Shown in pieces: positions 1-12,127 of a stretch of 64,000 bases of DNA; position 1 is the stretch's first letter, and every line of letters begins with the position of its first letter. Both the position numbers and the translations under genes were made by a program. The notes beneath the pieces are model-generated. The model did not search any database. It saw only the letters and a list, made by a program, of their open reading frames with translations, and had not been told where the DNA came from. The stretch comes from Drosophila pseudoobscura (Eukaryota > Arthropoda > Insecta > Diptera > Drosophilidae): positions 2,604,001-2,668,000 of the forward strand of contig NC_046679.1 in the NCBI RefSeq assembly GCF_009870125.1, given 5' to 3'.

Positions 1-499
1 ATAATAGATATTCCCCGGCTCCGACATCTGTTCAATGCTGTAAATTAAAATCTAATTGAGGCACATTCCCACTCCTGACTTTGATGAGCACATTTATGGC
101 TGGGTGCTTAACGAATCCCATGACGGACTGCTGTACTGTTGGGTGTTACCCAACTGATTTCCATCTCCTCAGCAACTAATCCCCGTACAACCCGAGCATT
201 GTCTGCGCGTCTCAGACTCGCCCCCTTTCTGTGGGGCGCCTTCTGTGATAATATTTGTCATCGGAGTGGACAAACACACACAGCAGAGTCAATCCTCCCC
301 AGCCATCGCCGTATCGCACTTCAATCAGCCATTAAATCAATCCACAAACAGTCGAGACAGCGAAGAAATACTTTCTGTGATATGGGTGCCATTTGTTGTT
401 GACCGTATGAATCATGGCGGGTCCGTCCGGACAGGACGGGGAACTTGTCCGTTGCCCACTCATCCCATGCCCATATGTTGCTCTCTTTTCGTTTTCCAG
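1..499. other. Intron or upstream DNA of the first gene; no exon seen
   Basis: The sequence runs into a good acceptor (pyrimidine-rich tract ending ttttccag at 499). Short open frames here have no recognisable content, so I treat the stretch as intronic. The 5' part of the gene therefore lies outside the window. Confidence 0.6.
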
Positions 500-3400
500 A
501 GGCCGCCGTGAACGAGTCCTGCTTCTTCAACGAGCAGTGCGAACAGAAGTACTTTCAGACGGAGTGCCGCGACGGACGATGCGCCTGCCGCTTCGAGATG
601 TCGCCCGTTTGGGGCAAGGATGGCACTGTGGAGTGTGCAGGTCGGTGCAGGCTCTGCCGGTCAGCCTACAAGTGTCCATGTTAATGGTCGATGTGTGTTT
701 GCTTGCAGGGCGCCAGGACAAGCGGGGACCCGAGACCTACATCGATCCGGCCATGATTGGCGTGCTGGTAGGAATGGCATTGATGTTTATTATTATTTGT
801 GTCGTCCTGCGATTGTTTAGCCAGTGAGTAAATTGCAATGCAAACATCTCCACCGCCCCACACCGAAAACCAACGCCACTTTCAGTACTCGAGCTTCTTC
901 CATCTTGGCCATATGCTTGCCCGTCCAAAAGGGGCCCTGAACTGGGTCAATGGGGCTGTCGATACTTCGATGGGGCTTCATTAAATTGCTTGATGCTGTT
1001 GCTTTTGCTTTTCCTTTTCCTTTTGCTTTTGCCGCTGGCTATGCCGATGGCCGGTTGGCAAGCGATACATAAATCGAGCACCAATTAATTTCTAGTCTAA
1101 TAAACTGAATTTCTGCATTAATTACGAGTGTATGCAAAAGGCAAGGGCAAAGGCAAAGGGCAACAGCATCCTCATTAGCCACAACCACCAATCACCAACC
1201 ACCTCCCAGCTTTGGCACCCATCAACCGCCGAGCTTCTCGTGCCCATCCAAGAGGTGAAACTAATGCCTCCCTGCAATCTGCCACCATTACAGAGCCCGC
1301 TGGCATGAGAACCGGACCATCTTCAATACGCCCAATCCGCGCCTGATGAACGTCTCGCTGCTGCGCGACAGCAAGCTGCTCCACGGGCAGGAGCGACGAG
1401 GCTCCCGGATGTCGGTGCGCGCCCCATCCCGTCAGCCCAGCATGGCCTCGCTGCGTCCGCACTCGCCCAATCCGTCGCTAGGTAAGACAGGTTTGTATCC
1501 ACTTCCATCTCTAAGGGCACACACACTTGTCCATCTCGTCCGGCCTTCTTCCGAGTCTTTCCATTGTACGGCTTTGATTTGTTCTTGATTTTGGTTTGAT
1601 TGTTTTCTGTTTACTGTTTGATTTTTGTCGGAAACTTGCAGAACTTTCTTTTTACAGCCAAAAAATACAACGAAAAGAAAGAGAAACTCAAAATATTAAC
1701 TCAATCAATCAATCAGTCAGTCAGTCAATCTATTGATCAGTCAGTCACCCAACAAGAAACAAACAAAATCACTGAAAACGAAACTGAAACGAAATCTCTC
1801 TCTGGGGAATGTGTTACCTCTGAAGTGGGGAATGTGCAAAAACATGGCAGAAATAATAAGTGTGATTTTCGATATTAAAATAGATAACTCATCATACTAG
1901 GTACGGGTACAATGACGGGCACTTCAATAGGGATTCGGTTTGAAATCTGAGAGTAAAGGAATATTTTTGTGGAAGGAATGGAAAGATGAGGGTATGTTTA
2001 TGAAAGTATGTAGATATCTTTACTATCCCAGCAAACCAAACGCTCACAAATGATATCACATACGAGTCAAATGCGAGACTTAACCCGACATAACGCTCGC
2101 ATTCGGTTCCGCATATGATAGAAATATGATACTTGTGTCGTTCAGTTTGTGGCAGTGAAAGTATCATTTATGATAGCGCGCAAAGGAATAGTTTGCGAGC
2201 CTTTTGCGATATCGTTTGCGAGCATTTTGCGGAACTCTCGCAAAAGGCATGTTTGTTGGTTTTCTGGGATATTACTGAGGTATCCATCGTACACATCGTA
2301 TCCATCGTATCCATCGTCCACATACATGTGGAACTTAATTACTTAACGATTTATTTAAGACAAGCATAAAACCATCACTAAATTGTTTTCCTTTACCTAT
2401 AAGTTGACTCTTCAGTTGAAATTTGTTGTGAAAAAAACATTCCCCATAGATGAAGATGGAGCTAGTTCGCTGGGCCGCACTGTCGCCGGGTATCTGACCA
2501 TATTGGCAGCCTTATCCAACATCAACAACGTTCCGAAATGCTAAACGCAAACGAAGCAAGACCAACAAGCTCTTTAGGGGCTCAATCAATTTGACTGACA
2601 GTTTAAGAACCGTTTTATTCGACGCCTCTCGCTGCCATTGGGGGGGCAGGCCCATGGCTATTGTTGTTGTTGTTTTTGTTGTTACTGCTTCTGGCCATTG
2701 CTGTGATAATTGTTGTTGTGCTAAGCCCAGCGGACAGTTGTCTGAAATTACCTTTTTTTGGGTTATTTTTATTCTTGTTTGAGTTTTGCGCCAAGTCCCC
2801 CAAGCCCAGACCAGACCCCAAACACCCCAAAGACCCCAGAAACCGAACCCATCAGGACACGATGTCGCGTGCCTTTGTGAAAGCGAAATATTAAACGTAT
2901 CCAACCCGCTCATTCCCTCCACCGCCCACAAACAAACGAACAACAAAAACCACCAAAAACCAAACTTAAACAAAAACCGACACCGATACCGCCACCGCCA
3001 CCGTCACCGTCACCGCTATGTTGAAACCACCATCGACACAAACAAAGGACGCATGATCCGCTCGAAGAGCAACACTCGCTCTAGTGATTCACGTGTCAGC
3101 GATGTGTCCACCTGCTCCCGACTGCTGGAGCACCCGAGCGCCGCCAACCAGCACAACATAGTCCACAGTCACTTTCTGCCCTACGTGCCAACGACCACGG
3201 CGGCCTCAGCCTCAGCCTCAGTATCAGGCACAGCCATGACAACGTATGCTGCCTCAGCCACGCCTTCACCCACGCCCACAGCCAGTGCATCGCCAGCGAT
3301 GCAGCCAGTCACCGCCACCATCAGCACCACCTATGTGTCATCGCCGGGGGCGGCGCCAGCCTGTGGCCGAACGATTAAGTTTTAGATCACAAATAACTAT

Positions 3401-4481
3401 ACGTATCACAAAGCAAAAAGCAAAAAGCCAAAAGCCAAGAGCAAAAGCATCCATATCAGGGTCCAAGAGGTAGGCAGTCCCAGTCCAAATGTCCAATCCA
3501 ATCGATCCAAAAACCACCCAAAATACAGTCGTTGTAGTGTAAATTTGACGTCTTGTTAGCGAAAATTGTAACCAAAGTTGTACTTGTACTTGTAATTGTA
3601 CTCGTAGTTGTTGTACTCGTTGTTGTCGTTGTTATCCTTGGTTCGAAATGTTATTGTAAACCTAGTGTTAAGCTGTAGCTGAGAGTAGCAGTTTGACTAT
3701 TACTCCTCCTACTACCAGTACTCCTGCCACTTATACAAATACAAACCTGTAGCCAAGCCAATACTCCACTCACACAGATACCCATACAGAGAAACATGAG
3801 CAGACACAGATACTCGTACAAAAAGACACGTAGATGCCATCCCGAATCTGCCATCGAACGCTTTCTCTCTCTCTTTCGAACACTATCTGATCCATTGACG
3901 CATCCATTTTGATTTGAGTTTCCTTCCGCTTCAGTTTCCTTCCTTTACGGCACGGCTCTTATATGATATATGACATATATAAATATAGTTTCCTCAACTG
4001 GCTTTCTTCCATATAATTTTATATATTTACAATATAAGTAGTGAGGGACTTGAACTTCTCCTGAGTTCGAGTCCTGAATCAGACACTTTGCTGTTGTCCC
4101 GTGATGCCAAAGATAACTTCCCCTTAAACGGTTATCTGTAGTCTGTAGACTGGGGTCCTTCCCTTCCATTGAAACTAATGGTTGTCCGTCTCCCACACAG
4201 GTTCCGATGAACACGGCAACGGCAGCAACGCCTCGGGCACATCAGTGCGGTCCAATCGCAGCAATTCGGTGGCTCCCGGCAAGATTTCCCATCATGAGCG
4301 CCACGGATCCGCACATCGCCAGCACCACCCCCATGGACACCAGCAGCAGCATCATCACCAGCAGCTGCAGCCCCAGTCGCAGCCGCAGTCGCCGCAGGAG
4401 CAGGCACTGATCACCAACATCACCACCAATCCGGTGGCCGAGAGCGTGACCGTCGAGATCATCGAGCCGGGACAGAAGTAG
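500..4481 (+). CDS. Single-pass membrane protein with Cys-rich (EB-like) ectodomain, 3' part
   Basis: Exons inferred from GT-AG sites and phase: 500-640, 709-823, 1294-1481 and 4201-4481 (stop TAG). The first visible exon encodes a six-cysteine stretch (C-x5-C-x8-C-x4-C-x1-C-x14-C), resembling an EB-type extracellular module. The next encodes a linker and a strongly hydrophobic segment (about 20 residues, from AMIGVLVG through IIICVVLRLF), so type I topology is likely. The cytoplasmic tail contains WHENRTIFNTPNPRLMN, a Ser/Arg-rich stretch and, in the last exon, Ser/Asn- then His/Gln-rich sequence ending VTVEIIEPGQK. Exon 1294-1481 ends in phase 1 and joins 4201 in frame (G + GT). The start codon is upstream of the window. 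I do not recognise the gene. The receptor- or adhesion-like role is inference from topology only. Alternative 3' exons are listed separately. Confidence 0.75.
2450..2544 (+). CDS. Alternative exon giving a different C-terminus to the first gene
   Basis: A good acceptor (ttccccatag) at 2449 is followed by sequence that joins exon 1294-1481 in frame (G + AT). It encodes DEDGASSLGRTVAG and then either uses a weak donor (gtatct at 2490) or reads on to a TAA at 2542-2544, adding YLTILAALSNINNVPKC. If the donor is used the exon is 40 bp, which changes the phase to 2 and cannot join the exon at 4201 in frame. The read-through version therefore gives a simpler alternative last exon. Transcript data would decide. 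Confidence 0.45.
3048..3385 (+). CDS. Possible second alternative 3' exon (Ser/Thr/Ala-rich tail)
   Basis: An open frame ends at TAG 3383-3385. It encodes MIRSKSNTRSSDSRVSDVS, then LLEHPSAANQHNIVHSHFLPY, then a Thr/Ala/Ser/Pro-rich low-complexity tail. Base composition is higher in GC and codon-like compared with the flanks. The frame stays open upstream to about 2786 through an Arg-His repeat (about 2985-3020), so the true exon start is unclear. AGs at 2795, 2804, 2814 and 3047 are all phase-compatible with one or other upstream exon, and none has a strong pyrimidine tract. Its place in the same transcription unit is inference. Confidence 0.4.
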
Positions 4482-7440
4482 GACGAGCAGCAGCAGCAGA
4501 AGGAGGAGGCAGAACAGCAAGGCGAGGAATGGAGCATGGTATGCTAGACCAGATTAATGGCGAACTCTCTGACACGAACACTGAACACTGAACACGAATT
4601 CGAATCGTCGATATACGAGTAAACACACACACACATACATATATGCGATGTACTTAGTCACGATATATGCACGCGATAATAAGGCTGGCTCCCCCGGATG
4701 GGCGGGGCTAGGCCCGACACTCACACATGATGCCATTGTTAGACTCTTTTTGACACAGACAATTTTTGCAATTAGTGGAAAATTTTTGAACCAAACCAAT
4801 TATATACTTATTATATATATATTGTACGAAGCATATAACAACTTTTGCTGACACCCTCACACATACACCCAAGAAAAGCAAAAACAAAAACAAAAACAAA
4901 GACAAAAACTAAAACAAAAACAAAGAAAATGCTAATGAATTACTAACGATATATGCATATATAGCGAGCAAAGCGTACATTGAACAGATATACGCGACTA
5001 CACCGTAAAAAATATTGAAAAAAACCTTGCATAACAAATTCATACTAATCTTTTTTTTCAACCAAAAAAAAAGCAACAAAAAACAAACAAAGAAAACCAA
5101 TGAAGAAAACTTTATTCATTTATATAAAAAATATTGTAATGCAGTTGAACTATATTCTAAGCTTTGGGTTGAAGGAGGCTTTAGGAAACAAAACAGAGAA
5201 AGACCCACTAGGCATAGAGAAACGAAACCGTAGAGAGACCCTAGTGTCAGGCACTCAGATCTCAGATCTCAGCTCGTAGCTCGTAGTGTTCTATAACCAA
5301 TCAATCTCAATTGGTGTGACGTGACCCCCTTTTCGCGGAGGGTCAGTGCGGAATCATTGCCAAAAACGAAATGAATTCGGATTAAACCAAAAGCAATTCG
5401 CTGATACAACGCCTTATCTATACTCGTAACTATAGTGACAAGCCGACTCAGATCGCGACTGAGCCACGCCTCCAATTGCCGCTCTAGCTCCCACATATGG
5501 ATGTTAGCCCAAGATGGAAATGGTAGGAAACCAAGATGAAGAAATATTAAACAACCTCGGGACCATATTTTATAATCAAAATATGCGTTTCATTGCGAAG
5601 CACGCACGTTCAGATTATCCTTGTTTTCAAATTTCATTTCTCTCGCTCTAGGGATTGAGAAACGGCAAGATCGTACCTATATTTTTACCAACTTTTTGCC
5701 AGCAAAAAAAGAGCAAAAGTCTTAGGGAACACACAGACACACACACAACACAAAATGATACTAAGTATAATGAATATATACAATTAATGCTAGCAGTACG
5801 CACACACCCTATACATAGAATCTAAATTGACTTCCAGTCGAATAATGCCTATTATATTTTGACCTAAGTTCTACTACTACGACCCTGTAAACAATTTGTG
5901 CTAAATTTGGTTTAACAGCAATTTCCACCACTCACCGATCGGGATCGAGGCCGGGGGGGACCTGGGATTGTGCATTGGGCTAGCCGGGAATAGGGGAAGA
6001 TTTTCGGGTCTGTCCAATGCAGAGTTCGAAGCGGTGCCCGCTGAAAGATGATCTCCAAGTTATAGCCATAGTAGATATAGAAGTTTGAGATCGATAAGGT
6101 TTAGTTGTTGCCCCCAGACACCATGGAAAAACAGAGAACTCTCATTTGCTTTTGTGCTCAATCAAAGAAGCTTAACTGTGAGAATAACAAAACGAATACA
6201 AGATACAAATAACTGTAGAGCAAGAAAATAATCTTAAAATGCTTGAGAACTCTAGCTAAACAATTAAAATTAGTGTAACTCTAACGACGAACAACAAAAA
6301 AAAAACAAAGCAAAAACCAGAACAATTTTATTAAAGCATCGAATTTTTCTTAAAAACCAAAAAACAAAAAAAAAACAAAAAAAAAAACTTATAATGATCG
6401 AGCAAACAAACAATCTTATTTCTAGGACAAGAAATCTAAATACTTATTTACATTCCAAAATGCGTTCAATAAAAACGATTTGGTCCTTGGAATTTGGGGA
6501 AGAATTTCGAGGATCAACCCTGTTTTTAGTTTGGGAACTGCAAGACATGTAACATCTAAGCACCAGAATAGCAACTAATTATAGTAAATGACATCACTGA
6601 TTTTTCTATTTACATCAAATACCGTTTGTTGAAGGCAGACCTTAAGCGAATTTTAAATAAGCTAACTCGATGAAGAGCGATGAAGTGGAAGAGAATATTT
6701 TAAAACCAGTTATATACATACATGAATATGCTTTATTTACTTTAATATATACATTATATACACGAACAACAACTACATACAACTAATACTATATATACAC
6801 TTGTATTAAAGTTCCGTGAGGGAACAACCAACCAACCAAACCCAATGCGATAAATTCATTTACACTCTACCTAAAAGTCGAAAGGAAAACAAATTTTATA
6901 TCTCGTAATGCTAATATTATGTATTATGTATACATCTAGATTCAAATGCCATTATCGCACATCTAAGAAACAAATATTAAAGTTTAATATTAACGAAACA
7001 AAAGAACTAATTCTCTAAGCCTAGAACAGAAGCAAAACATACATATTATATAGTTAAACATTTCGATTTCTCATGTGACTTGTGACTACAACAACAAGAA
7101 CAAAAAAAAAAGAAAAGAAAAATGAAAAAGGAACAAGATAAACAAGATCAAAGTAAACTAGCAAAGGATCGTAGTTATAGAGAGCGAATCAAAGCCAGAC
7201 AGTACGAGTAGCGAAGATACATAGCAGATATAGAGATACGAAGATACATGAAGATTAACTGCTTTTTTCCAACTTCAAGAAAGGCAAACGGAAGAGTTGA
7301 ATCAACTAAGTATATATATATATTATGAAGTACATACATATATAAATATATACATATATAAAATATATATTTAAAGATCAGTTCACTATAATAAAAACTA
7401 TATTACCATACCTTACAGAACAAAACAAACGACCCCCGTG
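4482..7440 (+). other. Long AT-rich 3' UTR of the first gene
   Basis: There is no coding potential after the TAG at 4479-4481. The stretch is A-rich, with many short A runs and UAUAUA/AUACAU clusters typical of long Drosophila 3' UTRs. A canonical AATAAA lies at 6468-6473 and further A-rich stretches continue to about 7400. The downstream neighbour is convergent (its stop is at 7505), so the two 3' ends face each other. Confidence 0.55.
6468..6473 (+). terminator. Candidate poly(A) signal AATAAA
   Basis: This AATAAA is in the 3' flank of the + strand membrane-protein gene, followed within 50 bp by a GT/T-containing stretch. Several other AT-rich variants exist, so the site in use is uncertain. 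Confidence 0.35.
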
Positions 7441-7504
7441 TACGAGTACCTTCTTATATACCTATAGTATAGTACAGTATAGTATAAGTATGAGCTGCAG
7501 TCTT

Positions 7505-10500
7505 TTAGAGAGTGGTGCCATGGTAGCCGTAGCCCTGCTCCGACACAGGCTCGGAGTCCCGAGCCCTCCTGCCCAGCACCCGCTTGCGGTAGCTCTGCTC
7601 GGCCAGGTGGCGCAGATGCTGAGCGGTGCCGACTCCGGTCTTCTCCACGAAGCGATAGAGGTGCCCGTTGCGGTGCTGGAGCAGCTCGTGGGGATGGCCC
7701 AGCTCCACCACGCGGCCCACATCCATGACCAGCACGCGGTCATTGTCCATCACCGTGTGCAGGCGATGGGCGATGGTCAGCACCGTGCAGTGCTCGAACT
7801 TGGTTTGTATAGCCTCCTGGATGAGCTTGTCAGTCCTGCCAAGGAAATGGTAATCAATGACAAACTTGAAGATGTCAATGGGGCCTGGGTAACTTACTCG
7901 GGATCCACATTGGCCGTGGCCTCGTCCATGATGAGTATTTGATTCTGGCGAAGTATGGCCCGCGCCAGGCAGACCAGCTGCCTCTGGCCCATGCTGAAGT
8001 TGGCCCCGCTGTCGTGGAGGCGGCAGCTCAGACCCCCCTTCAGACCCGAAAAGAACTGCTTCAGCTTGACGGCTTCCAGGGCCTGCCACAGCTGCTCGTC
8101 CGTTTTCTGCTCAAACGGATCGAGATTGTAACGCAATGTGCCCGAGAATAGGACAGGATCCTGGGGAATGATGGACATGCGGCTGCGCAGGTCGTGGAGG
8201 CCCAAAACGGATGTCTCGTAGCCATCGATCTCGATGATGCCGTCGACGGGAGCCAGCCGGAAGAGGGCTTGCACAATCGAGGACTTGCCGGCGGCCGTGC
8301 GACCCACGATCCCAATCTTCTCCTTGGGATGGATGGTGAAGCTGAGTCCCTTGAGGACATACGGCCCATGATCGCTGTAGCGCAGTCGCAGATCCTGGAA
8401 ATGTACCTGCCCGGCACTGGGCCATCCTGCGGGTAGATTAACCGACTCCGGCGTCTCGTAGGCCGGCTCCGGGGGTATGTTCACATACTCCATCACCCGC
8501 TCCACGCTGGTCATCTGGTTCTCCAGCTCCACCGTCTGCCGCATGCCCCACTGGCACATGAGCACCAGCTTCATCGACTGGGTGATGGCCAGTCCCACAT
8601 CGCCGCTGTAGTACCCGTGCTCCCTTTGTTCCACCAGCAGGAAGCTGAAGGTCACCGCCAGGATGTACAGCACGCAGATGAGGTCCGTCCAGAAGGCGAA
8701 GGCCCTGTTGACGCTCACATACAGGTACAGGGCCGAGGTGTTCTCATTCTGTAAGCGATGAAAGTCCCGCTCCAGGCGCTTGGTGGCGTTGAAGGCACGG
8801 ATCGTGGTGAGTCCCTTAAAGGTGGCATTCGTGTGGGAGTAAAGGGGGCTGCGGGCTGTGGAGGACAGAACAAGATGAACAAGATTCTGCAACTGGGGAA
8901 AGGAGAAGGCCGACTTACAGATGGTCTCGATGCGCTTCAGGCTCCGGCTGGCTCCAATGTACAGGCATCGGCAGAGGTACAGCAGTGCCATCACAACAAT
9001 GGCCGGAATGAGCAGCCACGTGTTGGCCGTGCTTACCACCGCGAGGACAGCCAAGGCATCCACAAAGAACTCAATGGAGTCCATCATCGACTGCGGCAGA
9101 GTGACATCAATGGCCAGGATGTCGCTCGAGAAACGGTTGAGTATGCGTCCGGATGTGGCCAGCGTAAAGAACTGCATGCTGGCGCGGATTATGCCCTGGA
9201 AGAGGTAGTTGTGGATGCGCAGCGAGATGCGGAGGCACATCATGAAGAAGCCAAAGGTTCGGAGCACATACAGGATCAGGGTGCTCAGGATCAGAACCAG
9301 GTAGAGGGTGACTAGACGCATACGGGTCTTGTGATACTGCGGAATGGGCTCGTGCTGATTGGGCTCCGTCTCCTCCCAGGTGGCCCTGTAAAAGGATTCG
9401 CAATTGGTTTATATATTCGCTGCAAGGAGACCCCCCATTCATGCTCACCATTTGGACAGGAAGATATCCATGGTGGCCTCTGAGGCGCGGGCCGCAATGA
9501 AAAGTATAAGGATCAGCACCACCACAGAAGGAATGCGCAGGATTCCCAGGTAAGCCTTGTACGTGGACCATTTGACCGATCCCCGTAGCTGCTGCTCCTT
9601 GTACTGCTGCTCCGATCGATCCAGATCGACTTGCTGCTGCTGGGTCAGGGGTTCCCTGGGCTGCGTCTCCTCGAAGATGCTGTCAGTGCGTACGGCACGG
9701 AGCTTAACCACCTCGCTGTCGTTGGCCACCGACATGCGGAACCGGATGAGCTTCTTCAGATTATCGTACTGGCCCTGAATAGAGGCCCGACCGCTTTCCA
9801 GTAGCACCAAGTGATCGACATGCTTCAGCAGCTGGACACGATGCGTGACCAGGATGCGGATCTTATCGCTGAGAAAGTCGTTGAGGCACCGATCGAGCAG
9901 CATCTTGCTCACATGCGAGTCCACTGCGGAGAGGGGATCGTCCAGCAGATAGATGTCGGCCTTGCGGTACACGGCACGCGCCAGACTGACTCTCGCCTTC
10001 TGGCCCCCGCTGAGGCTGGCTCCTCCCTCGCCCACAATGGTGGCGTCTCCGGCGGGCAGCTCCTCGATGTCCTTGTCCAGCATACAGACGCGCAGCACTT
10101 CCTTATATCGCTGCTCGTCGAAGACCTCCATGAAGAGGATGTTGTCGCGAAGACTGCAGCGGTTCAGCCAGGGCTCCTGGGCGGCATAGCTGAGGACACC
10201 GTTGAGCTCCACATTGCCGCTGATGATATCCAGCTCCCCCAGCAGGGCCTGCAGAAGGGTGCTCTTGCCGGCGCCCACAGTGCCAACGATACCCACGAAC
10301 TGCTGCTCCGTGGCCTGGAAGCTAATGTCGTCGATGTGGCGCTGGCGCTTCTCCTGCTTGGCCTGGTCCCAGCTGGCCGTGAGCTTCTGAACGGTGACGC
10401 TCTTGTGCATGGCGCGCGGATTGTGCATGCGGCCAAAGAAGTTTCCGTGCTCCACGTCCTCGTCCACATCCTTGAAGTTGTCCACGCCGCCATCGGCGGG

Positions 10501-12127
10501 ATCTTCGTGCTGGAGCAGGAAGTCCACCACGCGACCGGCAACCACAAATGTCTCGGCCCAGATGTTAATGGCCAGCGGCCAGAGATGCAGCAGGGACTCG
10601 TTGAGGTGGTCGTAGTAGCTGGACACAATGAAGACCTTCTGCGAGGTGACAATGTCCCCGGTGAAGACAAAGCTGGCAAGGGACAGGAAGAGCGACAGCT
10701 TCGATATCATTCCGGTGCACTGCAGGGCCGCATAGATGTACATTGATCCGCGTATGGAGCCCATCTCCTTCTTCCTGACGCGGCCAATCAGCTTGGCAAA
10801 CGACTTCTCCCACGCGTACATCTTGATCAGCTGCATGGCCGTGATGATCTCGTTCATCAGCTTCACCCGCTCATCGCCAAACTCCGCCGATCTCCGCTTG
10901 AACCGGGCCGTCGCCCGGGCAGCCCACGCCTGCAGCGGTATGAACACGATGATGGTGGCCAGTCCCACGAGCGCCGGCCAGCCAATCAGCTGAAAGATGA
11001 TGTAGCCAAACACCAGTCCCTCCAGCGGACCGCGCCACAGCTCTTGGAAGAAGTAGAAGGCCTCGTTGAACTGCGGCAGATCGGTGGCCATTAGGGATAT
11101 GGCATAGCCACTCATGCCGCTGTTGTCCGCGGCCACCGACACCCTCAGGCACTTCCTGTACACGAGTCCAGCGCACGCCAGCCGGATGCGGGAGCCCACC
11201 CCGAACAGGTAGTGCATGAAGGGGTGGTAGAACAGACCCGAGACCAGGGAGCACAGGACCACACCCATGGCATACAAGTATGCCGACTTCTTGGAGATGT
11301 CATCGGTGCTCTCCGAGAAGTAGGATACCAGGCCGCCCAGCAGCAGTGGCTGCAAAGTGCTGTTAAGAGGAACAAAGAGGATGGGATGTCACTAACCCGA
11401 AAGGTGTCCTCTCCGCCAATGAAAAATACGTACTGCACAACGATGGCCAGCAGCGAGTAGACTATACTGACAGGTACAAATCCCCAGCCGTATGCCCGAA
11501 AGACCATACGCAAGACGCTGGGCTTGGCGCGCTTCAGCTCCTTCTCCCAATGGCCGAGGAGGAACTGCGACACCTTGGGACTGTCGAGTTTGGGCACGGG
11601 CGCATACAGATCCGACGGCTCCACACTCTTGCGCATTCCCTTGGCGAGAATCTCGCGTGTCCAGCTGGAAGAGAGAACACAGGCACAGGCCAGGTGGGGC
11701 GGGGGGTTAATGATGGACGGTGACAGGTGTCGCCTGCGTGTCGTGGTTTATTTTTATCGCACTTGAAAAGCGAATCCACTCGCTCTATAAATTCGAAATG
11801 ATGGCCAAGGCTAGACCGGCCATAAATCTGGCTCGGGGGGTGCCCTCTTCAGTTCTATCTTATCAGCAGGACTTCGAGTACGGCGGAATTTAAAATTATT
11901 TCAACACAGTTAAATTTCACCAATAATGAAATAAAACATACACGGCAAGGAAACGCACTTATGTATGTACAAACTGAAGGATTTTCACAGATTACGTACA
12001 GGCATCCTTCCACACACTTTCACAAAAAGATCCTCAATATTCACAAAACTCACATAAAAAACCATTTGGAGAGGAAATTGGCCTTTAGGACCGGATTCGG
12101 CCTTCGTTGCTCATGTACGGCTTTCAT
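7505..12127 (-). CDS. ABCC-type (MRP-like) ABC transporter, proximal tandem copy
   Basis: Exons on the - strand are 12054-12127, 11434-11664, 9449-11359, 8919-9385, 7898-8855 and 7505-7835 (stop TAA). They total 3972 bp, or 1323 residues. The small first exon encodes [21 protein letters not shown] and joins WTREILAKG, the usual N-terminus of short ABCC proteins without TMD0. Order: TMD1 (about 95-380), NBD1 with Walker A GTVGAGKS near 461-468, signature LSGGQ near 551 and Walker B IYLLDDP near 571 (Asp instead of Glu, normal for ABCC NBD1), a charged linker, TMD2, and NBD2 with signature FSMGQ, Walker B ILIMDEA and H-loop TIAHRLH. NBD2 Walker A reads GRTAAGKS, with the fourth position Ala instead of the invariant Gly. 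Family knowledge: ATP-driven export of organic anions or conjugates at the plasma membrane. The substrate here is unknown. All six exons correspond one to one with the next gene. Confidence 0.93.

Noticed and set aside
9811..10746. 311-codon open frame on the + strand
   Set aside because: It is antisense to TMD1-NBD1 of the proximal ABCC gene and has no recognisable motif of its own.
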